Assembly: GCF_905475395.1 (NCBI RefSeq)
Contig: NC_058337.1
Coordinates: 83,136,368-83,200,367 of the forward strand
Length of the DNA: 64,000 nucleotides
Source of the DNA: Chrysoperla carnea
Taxonomy: Eukaryota > Arthropoda > Insecta > Neuroptera > Chrysopidae
Direction of reading: 5' to 3'
Below are positions 36,706-51,020 of the stretch, piece by piece. The position numbers were made by a program, and so were the translations under genes. Numbering within the stretch: position 1 is the stretch's first letter; each line of letters opens with the position of its first letter. Under the pieces are notes generated by a model. That model searched no databases. It saw nothing but the letters and a program-made list of their open reading frames with translations, and was not told the origin of the DNA.

Positions 36706-38139
36706 TTAATAACATTTCTTTTTGGTTGATGTAATTTCTTCTCTGTTCGACATCCTTGATTAAAGCTCAGAGGTAACCAACCTATAGTACATTTATTAAA
36801 GACCGAAAAATTGAATCAAATTTTGCAATAAACAAGCCGTGGATGACACTTCTTCAGTCTGGTATGACACTTGAGGTCCACACTAAGAAATTCCCAGTAT
36901 AATAACAAGTTTTAAAAATTTAAAAGAATAAAAACTCGACCGAACGAAGTTGATATCATTTTTTGTTCCCGCGATATCGATCAGGATAAAATTTAAAAAA
37001 AGCTTGGCCAACTCGAAACGGCTAAATCGAATGTTATGAAATTCTTTCGGGTCATATTGCCTTTAATATGCATCGATCGACACCTCAACGAAGTCGATAT
37101 CATTTTTTGTTCGTCCGATATTAACGGCGAAAAAAATGTCTACGGACGTACGTACGTACGTACACACACCATGAAACATAAAGATATGTTGAAATTTCGA
37201 TTTTGAAAATCGAACCCATTACAAGTCAATCCCCCTCCATTACTCTAATTGGTCTTTGCTTCCCGATATCAACATAACTTGTCCTGAGTTTAAAAAAGAC
37301 AAATTTTTTGGATTAGTTGTTTCATATTCAGGCAAATTTGGCAATTCGAGCAGCTTTTATTTTAAATTACTTGAAGTATATTGACTTAAATATGTTATTA
37401 CAGAAAAACTGGGTACACAAAACATGAAAAATATCGAACAGTATTATAATTCGGTGGTATAACTAGATTAATTTCACTATCTACCGAATTCCTGATTTAT
37501 CTCCAGATTTCGCAGAACTTCGGGGTGATAATCATTATCCATTTTTGTTTTAATTATTTACCTCAGATATCATGTTTCGAACCCATGGTTTTAGTAGCTT
37601 TTAACATAGAACAATTAATACCTGTAATAATTGAAATTTTTGGGTAATACATCGATTAAATAAAATCAACATTTGTTTATATATAGGTAGTATGTTTTAT
37701 TAGACGCTTTCTTATAAATAAAAGTATAAGATTTTTTTATATAAATAGTACAAAAATGTAAAAAGTTCTCAGTCGTGGTCGAATTTAATCTAAATGCATG
37801 ATTTTCTTTTTGTGTTATAAACGCAATCAAATTATCAAAATTTGTTAATAAACAAAAATGTGTCGTATATAAAAATCACACTCAAATTTCTTTAGGTAAA
37901 ATACTATTTAGGTTAATAATAAATATTTAGAAAGATATTACCAAATATAGATTATGTTCCTTTCGTAAAAAACTATTTTATACTTAAATGACGCCCAAAC
38001 AATTTTACAATTTTGTCTTTGGGCACGTACTTCCATTAAATATTACAAAAAGAGCATAAGCTATTAAAAAATAATGCACCTCAAACGAAATAAAAATATG
38101 ACACTCGCATGGATTCGACTATTCTCAAAATTTGGAAAT
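36706..38139. other. Convergent intergenic region
   Basis: The DUF4773 gene (plus) and the beta-tubulin gene (minus) both end into this space. It holds repeat R3 copy 2. I see no clear AATAAA close to the tubulin stop; the nearest minus-strand match (rc at 37696-37701) is about 440 bases past it. Confidence 0.5.
36925..37125 (+). repeat. R3 dispersed repeat, copy 2
   Basis: This is the fuller of two copies; the other is at 17560-17712 in reverse. It contains an internal duplication: ACGAAGTTGATATCATTTTT and ACGAAGTCGATATCATTTTT lie about 140 bases apart, each followed by a TTGTTC. An (ACGT)n run follows near 37143. Confidence 0.7.
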
Positions 38140-40623
<2,484 letters not shown>

Positions 40624-41385
40624 CTGAAACAATAGAAGTCCAACTTAAATTTTATTATTTTAAATGATATACAAACTCAACTAATTTATGTTAAATATTA
40701 TATGAAATAAATTTTACATTCGAGGTTTTCTCAACCAAAAAATTGGATAATAGCTAATTTGTTCTAACCATTCTTGAATAGATACAGGCGGATCCAGAAC
40801 TTTAATTTGACAATAAAACATATTTTTGTATGAATATTTCATTACTTTGAGGGGCCTTTTATTTATATTGCTATTTTTTAAGCCTTGCTATACATAATTA
40901 CGATATTTATTATTGGTATTGCCTATACAATTTTTAAAAATTAGAATATCCTATTTGTGAATAAAACTTTTCCGGATGCAAAACAACTCATTTTTTATTC
41001 CTAAATGTAGAATATTCGTCAAGTACAGAATGCCTAGAAAATGATCTTTAGACGGATTGCATCCAAGCTGGATACAGAAAGCCACTTAGAGTAATGTACA
41101 GATCAGACAATGTGTCTTATTATTATTATAGACCCGGTAAAATCCGTCATTGATTATGAATAATTTTCGTATGGGAAAAACCACCCAAAAATAACGTTTT
41201 TACTGTTCTTTACATGCTAGAAAGATGGGATTTTCTCCAATCGACTCCAAATAAAGTCAAATTAACAGAAAAGTTCGAAAAATTGCATTTTTCACAACGC
41301 AGATCTCCGGAAAATTGGGAAAACCGTTTTTCCAATTTACTCATCGGCTCCGATTCTACCGAGTTACCCACCGGCAATCTGCACT

Positions 41386-41438
41386 TTTACGTTTAGGAGC
41401 ATTATTGAAATGTTTACGTTTAGGAGCATTATTGAAAT
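41386..41438. repeat. 27-bp tandem duplication
   Basis: TTTACGTTTAGGAGCATTAT plus TGAAATG is repeated directly with a 27-bp period, next to the start of R1 copy 3. Confidence 0.85.
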
Positions 41439-41499
41439 AGTCGTGAAGTTTTATAAGTGCAATTGTTTCTTAAATCTGCTTGCGCTAAAAGTAATTGTA

Positions 41500-41947
41500 A
41501 AAATCAAATTACCAAGTGAAAACAAACAATTGGCTGAGTTAATTGTTCAAATACCATTTATAGACAGTGTCACATACACATTACACATACATAACTGAAA
41601 TTCCCATAATTCCATATAATACATATTATGCAATTTGCGCTCTCACGGGTAAACAGTGATGCTTACGAAAAAATGTTTCAAACAAAAGTTGTTTAATTTT
41701 TTCTAAGGAACATTTTTTATATTTACCTTTTGTTCTATTTCTAATGGTTTACAAGATGGGTCCTACGGACCCAAGATCCAATTGACCTATGTTGCTCATT
41801 TACGAACTCGACTTCACTTTTTACGTTATAAGCACGCTATAAAAATTTCAACTTGATATCTCTTTACGTTTTTGAGTTATCGTGATGACAGACGGGCGTT
41901 TTAGCGTTACAAACTTGGGACTACACTTAGTATACTTTGATATACGG
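41500..41947 (-). repeat. R1 dispersed repeat, copy 3
   Basis: On the minus strand it shows the R1 landmarks ACTAAGTGTAGTCCCAAGTT, GATAACTCAAAAACG, GGTCCGTAGGACCCATCTTG and CACTGTTTACCCGTGAGAGC. The minus-strand end is GAACAATTAACTCAGCCAAT then TGTTTGTTTTCAC. Its start abuts the foldback element at 41942, as if that element inserted at its edge. Confidence 0.75.
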
Positions 41948-42977
41948 GGTGTTCCAAACCACCCGTCCAGGCTGATTATTCTGAATAGTTTTTAAAAAAA
42001 ATTGAAACGAAAAAACACGTATCAAATATTTTTTGAAACTCTATCTAACCATACCAAAAACACCCTCCACCCTCAACCCCTGTTAGGGGTAGGGGGTGTA
42101 ACTTGAAAAAATCAAATGGAAACCCCTATTTTTTTCTGCAGATTTGGATTCTTCAGAAGAAAAGACAAACATTTTGTCTAAGAAATTTTTCCCGATTTTC
42201 GGTAGATCACGCTACAATCGACAAAAATCGTTCTTTTAGATTTGGCATTAGAATTGCAGTTCAAGTGAAGGCGAGAAAAGTTTTTTGAGTCGAGAATAGT
42301 TATTTTCAATTTTGTTTTTGTTTTTTTGAAGAAAAGACTATTCTGTTTTTGTTTTTCATATTTTATTATGATTTAGAAAAATTATTTTTGTAAAAATGTT
42401 TTTTTTTTATTTTGGAAAGTCTGAAAAAAAATTAAATCTAAAATGATTCATATCTAATTCTTTCTAAGAGCTTTATTTAGCATCCTCCCAATTGTCTAGT
42501 GGTTTACCTCAATTACCGCAATTCGACATTTTCGCTTCTCTTTTATTTTCGTTGAATTTCTAACTTTTGTGTTGCTTTTGTTTTGTTTTTGTTTTGGTTC
42601 TGTGTGTTTGTGTTTTTATTTTTATTTTTACTTTTTCGTTTTGATTTTTGTCATTGAACGGCGCAATTCTTATGCCAAATCTAAAAGAACGATTTTTGTC
42701 GATTGTAGCGCGATCTACCGAAAATCGGGAAAAATTTCTTAGACAAAATGTTTGTCTTTTCTTCTGAAGAATCCAAATCTGCAGAAAAAAAAGGGGTTTC
42801 CATTTGATTTTTTCAAGTTACACCCCCTACCCCTAACAGGGGTTGAGGGTGGAGGGTGTTTTTGGTATGGTTAGATAGAGTTTCAAAAAATATTTGATAC
42901 GTGTTTTTTCGTTTCAATTTTTTTTAAAAACTATTCAGAATAATCAGCCTGGACGGGTGGTTTGGAACACCCAGTAT
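41942..42977. mobile_element. Foldback element with about 315-bp arms and GGGTGTTCC ends
   Basis: The left arm (41942-42258) and right arm (42663-42977) are inverted copies with only a few differences by eye. The tip reads C[GA]GGGTGTTCCAAACCACC or close to it on both sides, flanked by TA. The spacer of about 400 bp is T-rich with no reading frame. A TA target with CAGGGTG-like tips would fit a Tc1/mariner-type non-autonomous element, but the class is inferred from the tips only. Confidence 0.85.
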
Positions 42978-43894
42978 ATTACATACATGGTATAAAAATT
43001 AATAAAGACATTTTCAACCACTGACGGTTAACCACAACTGTTGAGTAAGATTGTAAGAACTAAATAATTTTACTGGTGCATAAAATAATTATCAAGTAAT
43101 AAAATACATTAAAAAAAATCTCAAAACAAAAAAAACATCTTGCTTATTTTAAAATTGAAACATATTAACATAATAAAAAAATCTTTAAATTACTCTGAAC
43201 TTAAGTGTTTCGATGTTTATTCTTAGCGATGATTTAAAAAAAAAAACATTAAAACACATATCCTTTTTCTAACGAAGGGGTCGTAGAAGTGTTTATAAAT
43301 AAACTTTGTGGACTGTTTGGTATTCAAATTAATGATTTAACAAAATAAACCAAAAAATTTTACACATAAGATGTGAGTAGCTGTTGTGTAGAATCGAATG
43401 ATGATGATTCCATCCAATGTGTATCTATTTTAGTCAGTTTAGTCAGACAGGAACCTGGAACGTTTCGACGCCATTTGTTACTTTTTTTTTGTTTTTATGG
43501 CTAAGAATAAACATTTGTCTATTGAAACAATAATAATTTACATTCTAAATACTTTTTAGTTTGTTAACTTATGTTAAACTATATAAGATACATTTACAAA
43601 TACTGTTGGGAAAACATTCTTGAATGTTTTTAATTATCAATAAATAAATCCAAGACTCATATTTACAATTTTATATTTATTTTTTTCTGCTTTGCAGTTT
43701 TTTTGCAAATGAGAATTAACAATGTAAAAATCATTTACTAGAAGGTTAATGGTATCAAAATTTTAATTTAAAATTATAATTTTCAAAACGCAATCTATTC
43801 ATTTTAGAGGCAAAAATTTGGCAAATACCTTCTTAATTGAAAATACACTATACTCTAATTCAACAAAATACAAGTTTTGTGTTCTTGGGCTTAG

Positions 43895-44135
43895 CGTTTT
43901 TTCTCGAGAACTCAATTTAAACAGTTGTATAGAAGTTAAAATTATCTATAAGGATTCAAATATTCCTGGGTGAAGTTATGGAAAGAATAAAAAAAAATTT
44001 ACTTAAAAGTAAAATTCTCGGACCTGGCGTTTTTCTTCGAGAACTCAATAAAAAAAGAGTTGTAGAGAAGCTTCAAATATTCTTGGAGGAAATTATGGGA
44101 AGAATCAAAAGAAATCTATTTAAAGTAAAATTTGC
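43895..44135 (+). repeat. Diverged tandem duplication, about 130-bp unit
   Basis: CGTTTTTTCTCGAGAACTCA at 43895 recurs as CGTTTTTCTTCGAGAACTCA at 44028. TTCAAATATTCCTGGGTGAA then recurs as TTCAAATATTCTTGGAGGAA. The units have diverged by substitutions and small indels. The 71-codon frame over the second unit is probably incidental. Confidence 0.8.
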
Positions 44136-44608
44136 CTATTTCTTAGTCCGCGGAATAGCACCCTTTTTGTTAAATGATAAATTATATACTTGAAACTTCG
44201 TGAATGACTTCCTTTTTGGCGAGCCTCCCAAATTATCCGTCACATTTAAATTATTGGTCTGAAAAAGCGCATCTGGAAATTTGTCGGACACTATGAGCAC
44301 TTGATAACATGAATATTGAATAGGTAATTATTAAACAATTCAGGAAAAGTGAAATATGTATGTATTGAAAAACAAAAATACTTTAGTACGGTATGTTCGA
44401 GGTGGTACACAGGCTCATTAATGCAGTTTTTTGCCAGACAAAATATTTTATTGATTAATAAATCATAGCGTCCGACAAACACTCAGCTGCGTTTTTTCAG
44501 ACCGATAGCTAAAAAATGCCGTTATCATGCTCATTTGAAAAAGTCGTAAAGAGAAACTTTGGTAGACTCATCAAAAGAAAGCCAGTCACGAAATTTTAAG
44601 TATTTATT

Positions 44609-44866
44609 CAGTGGCGTAGCTCGCCTTGGAGGAGCCCTATGTCAAAATTAGTTGGGGGCCAAATGAAGGGTAAGGATTTCTCACAAAAGAAACAAAAATG
44701 CTTGCATTAAATTAAAATAAATATTTATTGATTATAAGTTATCACTTCTTCCTGGAAATTGAGCTAGCCAAACAATTCTAATTAAAGATTACACACGTTA
44801 GGGGCCTCTGTAGTCTGGGAGCCCCTTATCATTGATACGGCTGATACGGTGGTAGCTACGCCTCTG
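44609..44866. mobile_element. Small hAT-like element with CAGTGGCGTAGCT end
   Basis: The left end CAGTGGCGTAGCTCGCC is matched by the reverse complement of the right end, CAGAGGCGTAGCTACC. The 8-base flanks are TATTTATT and TATGCATT (6 of 8 identical), the right length for a decayed hAT target duplication. CAGTGGCGTAGC is a common tip of non-autonomous hAT elements in animals. The interior contains GGGGCC-rich segments and no protein. Confidence 0.65.
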
Positions 44867-46434
44867 TATGCATTCCTCATGTAACATTTCTTTACAAAAT
44901 TAATGGTTTTTCAGTCCATGGTTTTTCAAAGTATAAATAATCATTAACTCTATATGATTTAACAATTAAAGAAAGTATTATTAAAAAAGTGTTCTAAATC
45001 TAATGATCGAAGTATTTTGACCTCTTCTTGTTTAAAATAAAATAAATTACTTCCCTGCTTCTAAATTAAAATTGCAAATTTTTTTTAAACACGAAACATC
45101 AAATTTAAAACAATTAAGGAAATAGTTAATAAGAAATTATTTTGTAAATACAATAAAACAAACATAATTATTTATTATGATCTTTTTGACATATTTTTTA
45201 ATTCATATTAATATCATTTACCATATCGTATAAGTAACTATTCACATGCTTGAGTGAAAATAATAACTATTTCGCCTACATTCATGAAGTTATAACAAAA
45301 TTAATCATCAAGTGTTAGCTAATGTAAGATATCTTCGTAAAATAATTTATTTCTTAATCAAAATAAAAGCTAAAGGTATTGACACTATTTAGTCTATTTA
45401 TGGTGGGAGCGCAAATAAAATTATTTTTGCGTACAATTTTTTCAGAAACTTCATTTCGTGTATGTGTAAAAATTTTCCATCAAATCCATCGACTGATTTT
45501 TGTTCACCATCTTTGAAAACATAAACTTCGAGAATAAATAAAATAATGAAATGGGAGGGTAATGGGGAAGAGTGACGCGACATGACCTTTATCGCAATTG
45601 ATTTATCTATCCATATTTTAATTCTAAATTTTTCTAGCAAAAACGGAAATTCAATTTTCAAACAATTCGGAATCAGCGAGTCAAAAAGAAGACGCTTGGG
45701 ACGAGAAAGGAACAATGACTATGGTTCAAACCGCCCTTGTTCGATGTACTAGGTACTAACTTCAACCTTCAAAAATGCTATAAATTATATACATGTGGAA
45801 CTTGTCTCGAGCGGACTAGATACACTAACGTGTGACTTAACATGGCGTTTGATTAAGTTGAACACATATGATATCACCACTCTAGAACGTATTATCTTCA
45901 ATTAAAATAATTACATAATAAAAATATATAAGACTTCTTCATCATCATCATGTGTGAATGCATTAAATCGTGAAGAATTTCTTTGTATCAAACAAAGAAA
46001 CTCATTATTTTATGTACGCGTGATAACATGCATCATCATTAAAGTACCCACGAAACCATAATACCATCCAACATCCATAAAAAGATAGATACCATATTTT
46101 TCAACCACATAGATCCTGTTTTTTTTTTATCTATTTTGTTTTTTTTAAATAATGTGTTCTATGAAATTATTAATTTTTAACTTATTACTTTTATAATAAT
46201 ACTCAGAATTAATTTTTTAAAAGCACGTAAGTAGAATTTAAAAATGAATATAGTGTGACGACTTTTTGTGTGTGTGAGTTTTAATAATAAAAGCTGCGGC
46301 CAGACACGAAGACGAACATCAAACAATCAACGAAGTCAAGTATCAAATAGAAAATAAAGTATACTTTTTCTATTTTCATTTTGCGATGTTATATACTGTT
46401 TGGTACTTGCCTTTGTGCGTTGTTTTCTATTTGA

Positions 46435-46699
46435 CGTGGCATATTTCAGCCAATTTTAATGCTGGAAAATTGAATAAAAACGAAAATGTGCAGAGTGAGC
46501 TATAGCTTTTGTATGAAAATATCTAATTAATAACTACTTTACTCAACAATGTCTTTACTTTATTGGTTAAATTTAATAGTACGCATAGATCCTGAACTAT
46601 TGGGTATTGGATAAAAGTCCAAAAGGCACTTTCGTCTTAAAATTGTTCAGAGAATACTCTCTTAATCTATGAGCATCAAGTCACTGGACACCCTGTATA
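46435..46699 (-). repeat. Dispersed repeat R4, copy 1
   Basis: This is the reverse-complement relative of 50085-50325. Both carry GTGACTTGATG, AAAAGGCACTTTCG or its mate, TACAAAAGCTATA and GCACATTTTC blocks in the same order. It ends with CACCCTGTATA, the same tip that other short elements in this window carry. Confidence 0.7.
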
Positions 46700-48490
46700 C
46701 ATTATTATTGGTTAGGATTATATCCAATTATTTTAAAGTAACTGTTACTACCATACTTATATATCGTGAAGGTACGTGATTGAATATTAAATTATTTCTA
46801 TTAATATTTCAATATATTCAATAAAATAAATCTAAATAAAAATAATTATTATTGTACTTATAAGATCATCTACCTACTAAAAAAAAGATTAATCAGTGCA
46901 TGTTAGTTAAAACGCCATGATGATTTGCTGATTTTTTCTTATTATACAATAAAGAATTATTTATGATAAAACTGTAAAATCTCCGTATATTTTTATTCAT
47001 GGATAATAATTATATAATTCCTTCATGTACGCGGTAGCTGTGTATGTAATATTTTTATAGACAATATTTTTATTAATAATTTTTTTTTACTTTAAAACGA
47101 GGTAATCAATTCGATAGATACTGAGAAAGCTAGAGGTCATTGTGTCAAATTCGTATATTATTTTCTTTCTCTATATTGTAGGTAAACTTTGTTGATTTTA
47201 TATGAAAATCATAAAATTAGACAGCAAATTATCTATTATTACCATTTTTAAGATCTCAGAGAAAAAAATTCATTTTTGTTGCAATTTAACACTTGTGTAA
47301 TTTTAAATACTTCAAACAGGAAATTGGTTGTTTTTAAGATCAAGGAACCTTCTACCTAATTTAATATGGAAGTTACAGCCATTTTACAACACGTCTATTT
47401 GTTGCAAAATTTCGAATAAATATCGTGTATCTCGAAAACCCTTAAGAGGAATCACTGTATTACAAAAGATACTCTGAATTATTGACTTTAGCGATTTATG
47501 TTAAAATAAATAGGGCATTCTATTTGAAATAACGATTTTAGGGTCAACTTCCGGTATAACCGGAAGTGTCACAAATCGGAAAATATTTTAGGCGGATTTA
47601 CCCCAAGCAGTTATGGTATATGCCAATTTTCAGATTTCTATTATGTCTAATTCTGCAGAAACTTCTAATGGGCGGTCACCGTGGGCCACCCTGTATATTA
47701 TATTGTAACATAAAGGTCGAGTCCTTTAAAATAGAGTACTGCTTGTCAAGTGGAATTTCCTATGAAAGCTCCAATATATTTCAGAATATTTCAGATACAC
47801 TCCATTAACGGGGAAGTGACGTGCACCTATCGGTGGATGGGAAGGATATACGAAAATGATCAAATTTTCTAGCTTTGGAACAAATTTTGTACTTCTTGAG
47901 AAACGTCAGATATTACAGTTATGTAGTTACAATTAATTCTTACAAATTTGTTTACTATATCTTCAAACCTATAGAAATACTTAACGAGCATCAATCATCT
48001 AAATATAGAATCTAGAATAAAGAAGATAAACATAAATACCTTTTGGTATTAAATTAAACAAACAATTTTGGTATTAAATCACTCTATTTGTATTAATTTT
48101 TATAAAGTGTTAATTTATATAAAAAATATAAAAATTTGTATTTATTTAACCAATAAAACTATTTTTATGACTCTTATAGAAATTATTTTAAGAAACTTTT
48201 TAAGAACAGTTACACAGACTTATTTTAATAATACTAATAATTCAATGAATGAAGTTCAAGATTAAATTAATAATAAGTTTATCGTTTAAAATATATAATT
48301 CTACAATGAACTTTAACTACAAATCCAAGAAATGATTTATTTCTATTAGTCGGTTCTGATAGACCAATTAGGATTAATTTGTATTCATTTATAATATAAA
48401 ATTGATTTTTTCTAATTACCAAGTTATGAAGGGAAGAACACTAAAGTTTACAATCATGTTCTGTCATAAAAATATCAAATGGATTATATA

Positions 48491-48900
48491 CAGTGTTTCC
48501 AAATGGTAGCGCCACCTAAATACACGGTAGGAAGGAAGAAAAATTTTTTATTTCGCTGGGTATCTTTTTCGGAATTTCCTACAAGGGTGTCTACTCATAA
48601 ATTTCGATTTTTTTTCTTAAATCTACCAAATTTTTATACAGGTGGTCAAAGTTATAACAGCAGCAATTCATTAAATGTTATACAAGTCCTTTTCTAGTTA
48701 AAGGGTTGAAATTTGGGAAAAAAGGGTATTTTTGTGCCCAATGTTAAGATAAGAGATAAGAGTACGTGTGTCTCAACCTCGTTTCGTGATAAAATCTAGC
48801 GCTACAGACTTTATTGCAAATACAAAAACGTTGCATTTTCGTTATGCTTGTAACGATGTAATATTTACAAAAATATTTTTTTTTTTCCTAAAACACTCTG
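48491..48900. mobile_element. Short element with TACAGTGTTTCC ends
   Basis: The left tip CAGTGTTTCC and the reverse complement of the right tip, CAGAGTGTTTTAGG, are both flanked by TA. The roughly 410-bp interior has no significant protein; the 72-codon frame over it is not recognisable. The tip resembles the CAGGGTG tips at 14.4, 41.9 and 50.1 kb. Confidence 0.55.
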
Positions 48901-50084
48901 TATTTAGGAAGAGACGCTTTCCTAGCTATAACTGTATTGAGAAATTGTCAATATTTTAACGTTATCATTCGGAATCTAATTTCCATAATTCCGGTCTATT
49001 TTCATAATAAATATAAATTATTAATTTCATTTTTAAATGTTAATATTTGATAACTGTATTTTACTTTTATGAACAACCATATTGTTTTTATAACATTAAT
49101 TCTTACGGGATTCATAAATATGGCCGGTATTTTAAAACCTTGGGTGGCATAATAATAAAATATTAATTGATAGTAGGTAATAAAAGGTTACACGTGTGCT
49201 AATTGTGTATATTAACGTTACTTTTCTTAAAATAGATGTTATAAATACGTACCTAATAGATGGTATATTCAATAATTTTTATTAGATCGCATAAAAATGA
49301 TTAACAATAAAAATCCATTAAAGAGGATCAAATAGAGAAAAGTATTGCAAACTTTCTCTGTATCATTATTATTAACAATTATGATAGAAACATAATAGTT
49401 ATATTTTATTAGCACATATGGATTATTTAAGTGGCTTAATGGCTTTTCTTATTTAAAATTTTCAAAAATCAATTTTTTACATAAAATTGTTCTTTACTAT
49501 AAAAAAAATATGATGTTTTTTAGTACTTTACGTAGCCGATCTTAATAAACCAAAAGGTTTTTGATTTGTTATAATAAAAACTAGACATTAAACAAATTAA
49601 ATCATGGAACTTCTAAAAAATTAGAAATCTTCATCCTATTTTACAGGGAGTTAATTCACTCCAAAGTAAAAAAATTCGTAGCGCAGGAGCTGCGTTAGCT
49701 AAGCAAATTTCCTCACGAGATTGAAAAAAAACACATTTTTCTAAAAATCGAATTTTTAATTTTTCAAGAGTTTTTACACAATAGTACTTTTTTGCTTAAA
49801 ACTGACCAAAAAATACAAAAATATTTTTTATTTTGGTCAAATTCAAATTTTGTACTTAGCTTAACCCCCACCCGTTGTTTATCGGTCGATTTTTCTCATT
49901 AAGGAACTTGACCTTTCAAATACCAAAACCCTTCTTGATACCATATAAATTTTAACGATGGTCATTTTTGATATCTTCTAGTAGGATCGATGGACATTTT
50001 CCAAAATTCCAAACACAAAACCAATAGCTTCATTTTTTTCGGCAATTCGCTAAAATGGTGAGTTTTTGAAATTTTTAGAAGATG

Positions 50085-50325
50085 TATACAGGGTGTACCG
50101 TGACTTGATGGTCATATATTAAGAGCGTATTCTTAGAAAAATTTTAAGTCGAAAGTGCCTTTTGAACTTTTGTCCAAAGCTTAATGGTTTTTTTAATTAA
50201 AACTTTCATACAAAAGCTATAACTGACTTGCACATTTTCTTTTTTTATTCAACTTTCTAGCATAAACATTGGCTGAGCTTTAGGAAAATATCTGGACAAT
50301 TTTGCACGCCTAACTAATGTGTTTG
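50085..50325 (+). repeat. Dispersed repeat R4, copy 2
   Basis: It begins TATACAGGGTGTACCGTGAC and continues with TTGATGGTCATATATTAAGA, GAAAGTGCCTTTTGAAC, CATACAAAAGCTATAACTGA and TTGCACATTTTC. The related copy lies in reverse at 46435-46699. Confidence 0.7.
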
Positions 50326-50907
50326 TCAGGATTAAAATACCGCATCTTTTATAATTACGAAATTTCAGTTTTTTGTATTTTGTTTTTTTCAGTTGCGGAT
50401 AACCAAATAATTGTGAAAATCTTAATCAAATAGGTATAAAATATTTGAAATATAATGTAAAACAAAATTTCTTATGATATGAAGATAATAAAAATGTTTT
50501 AGGATAAACTATTTTATGATGATTAATGAGTATTGTTAGTATTATTTTGAGTCAAAAAATTTTTTAAAACTCATTAAAATTGTATTATTACTTATCTACA
50601 TCAAAAAAAAAAAAAAAAAAAATGTTTCTAACATATAATTTTAATGTTATGATAAAGAAACAACAATTATTATAAAATTTTTCTTAAAAACCATTTATAT
50701 ATTCAGATATATACTAAACTTACTCTTCAGATTATTTAAAACACGCAATACTATACAGGATGAACTAAAAAAAATATTGAATTTCCTTGATAATCTTAGA
50801 GATAGTCACGTATAGGGCGTGTCATGTTAGCAAAATTAAATTTTTAATAATACTCAAACTTTTAAAAATAATTTTGAAATTGTTTGGTGTTTATGTTTAT
50901 TTTTGTT

Positions 50908-51020
50908 ATACCATGTATATAAGAAGTATATCAAAGTATACTAAGTTTAGTTCCAAGTTTGAAACCATCACACCATCACGTAATTAGCCCATTTTCGGGC
51001 GTCTGTCTAACTTTGTACTG
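50908..51020 (+). repeat. R1 dispersed repeat, copy 4 (fragment)
   Basis: Only the R1 head remains: ATACCATGTATATAAGAAGT and CTAAGTTTAGTTCCAAGTTT, then a deleted section that resumes at CACGTAATTAGCCCATTTTC. Confidence 0.7.

Noticed and set aside
42500-42530. Candidate first beta-tubulin exon (TTACCGCAATTCGAC on plus)
   Set aside because: The minus-strand translation does not give the G-Q-C-G-N-Q-I block expected of residues 10-16, and it lies in the spacer of a foldback element.
45398-45715. 105-codon minus-strand frame
   Set aside because: It has no recognisable domain, no splice partners and no supporting signals. A frame of this length is expected occasionally in 64 kb of both strands.
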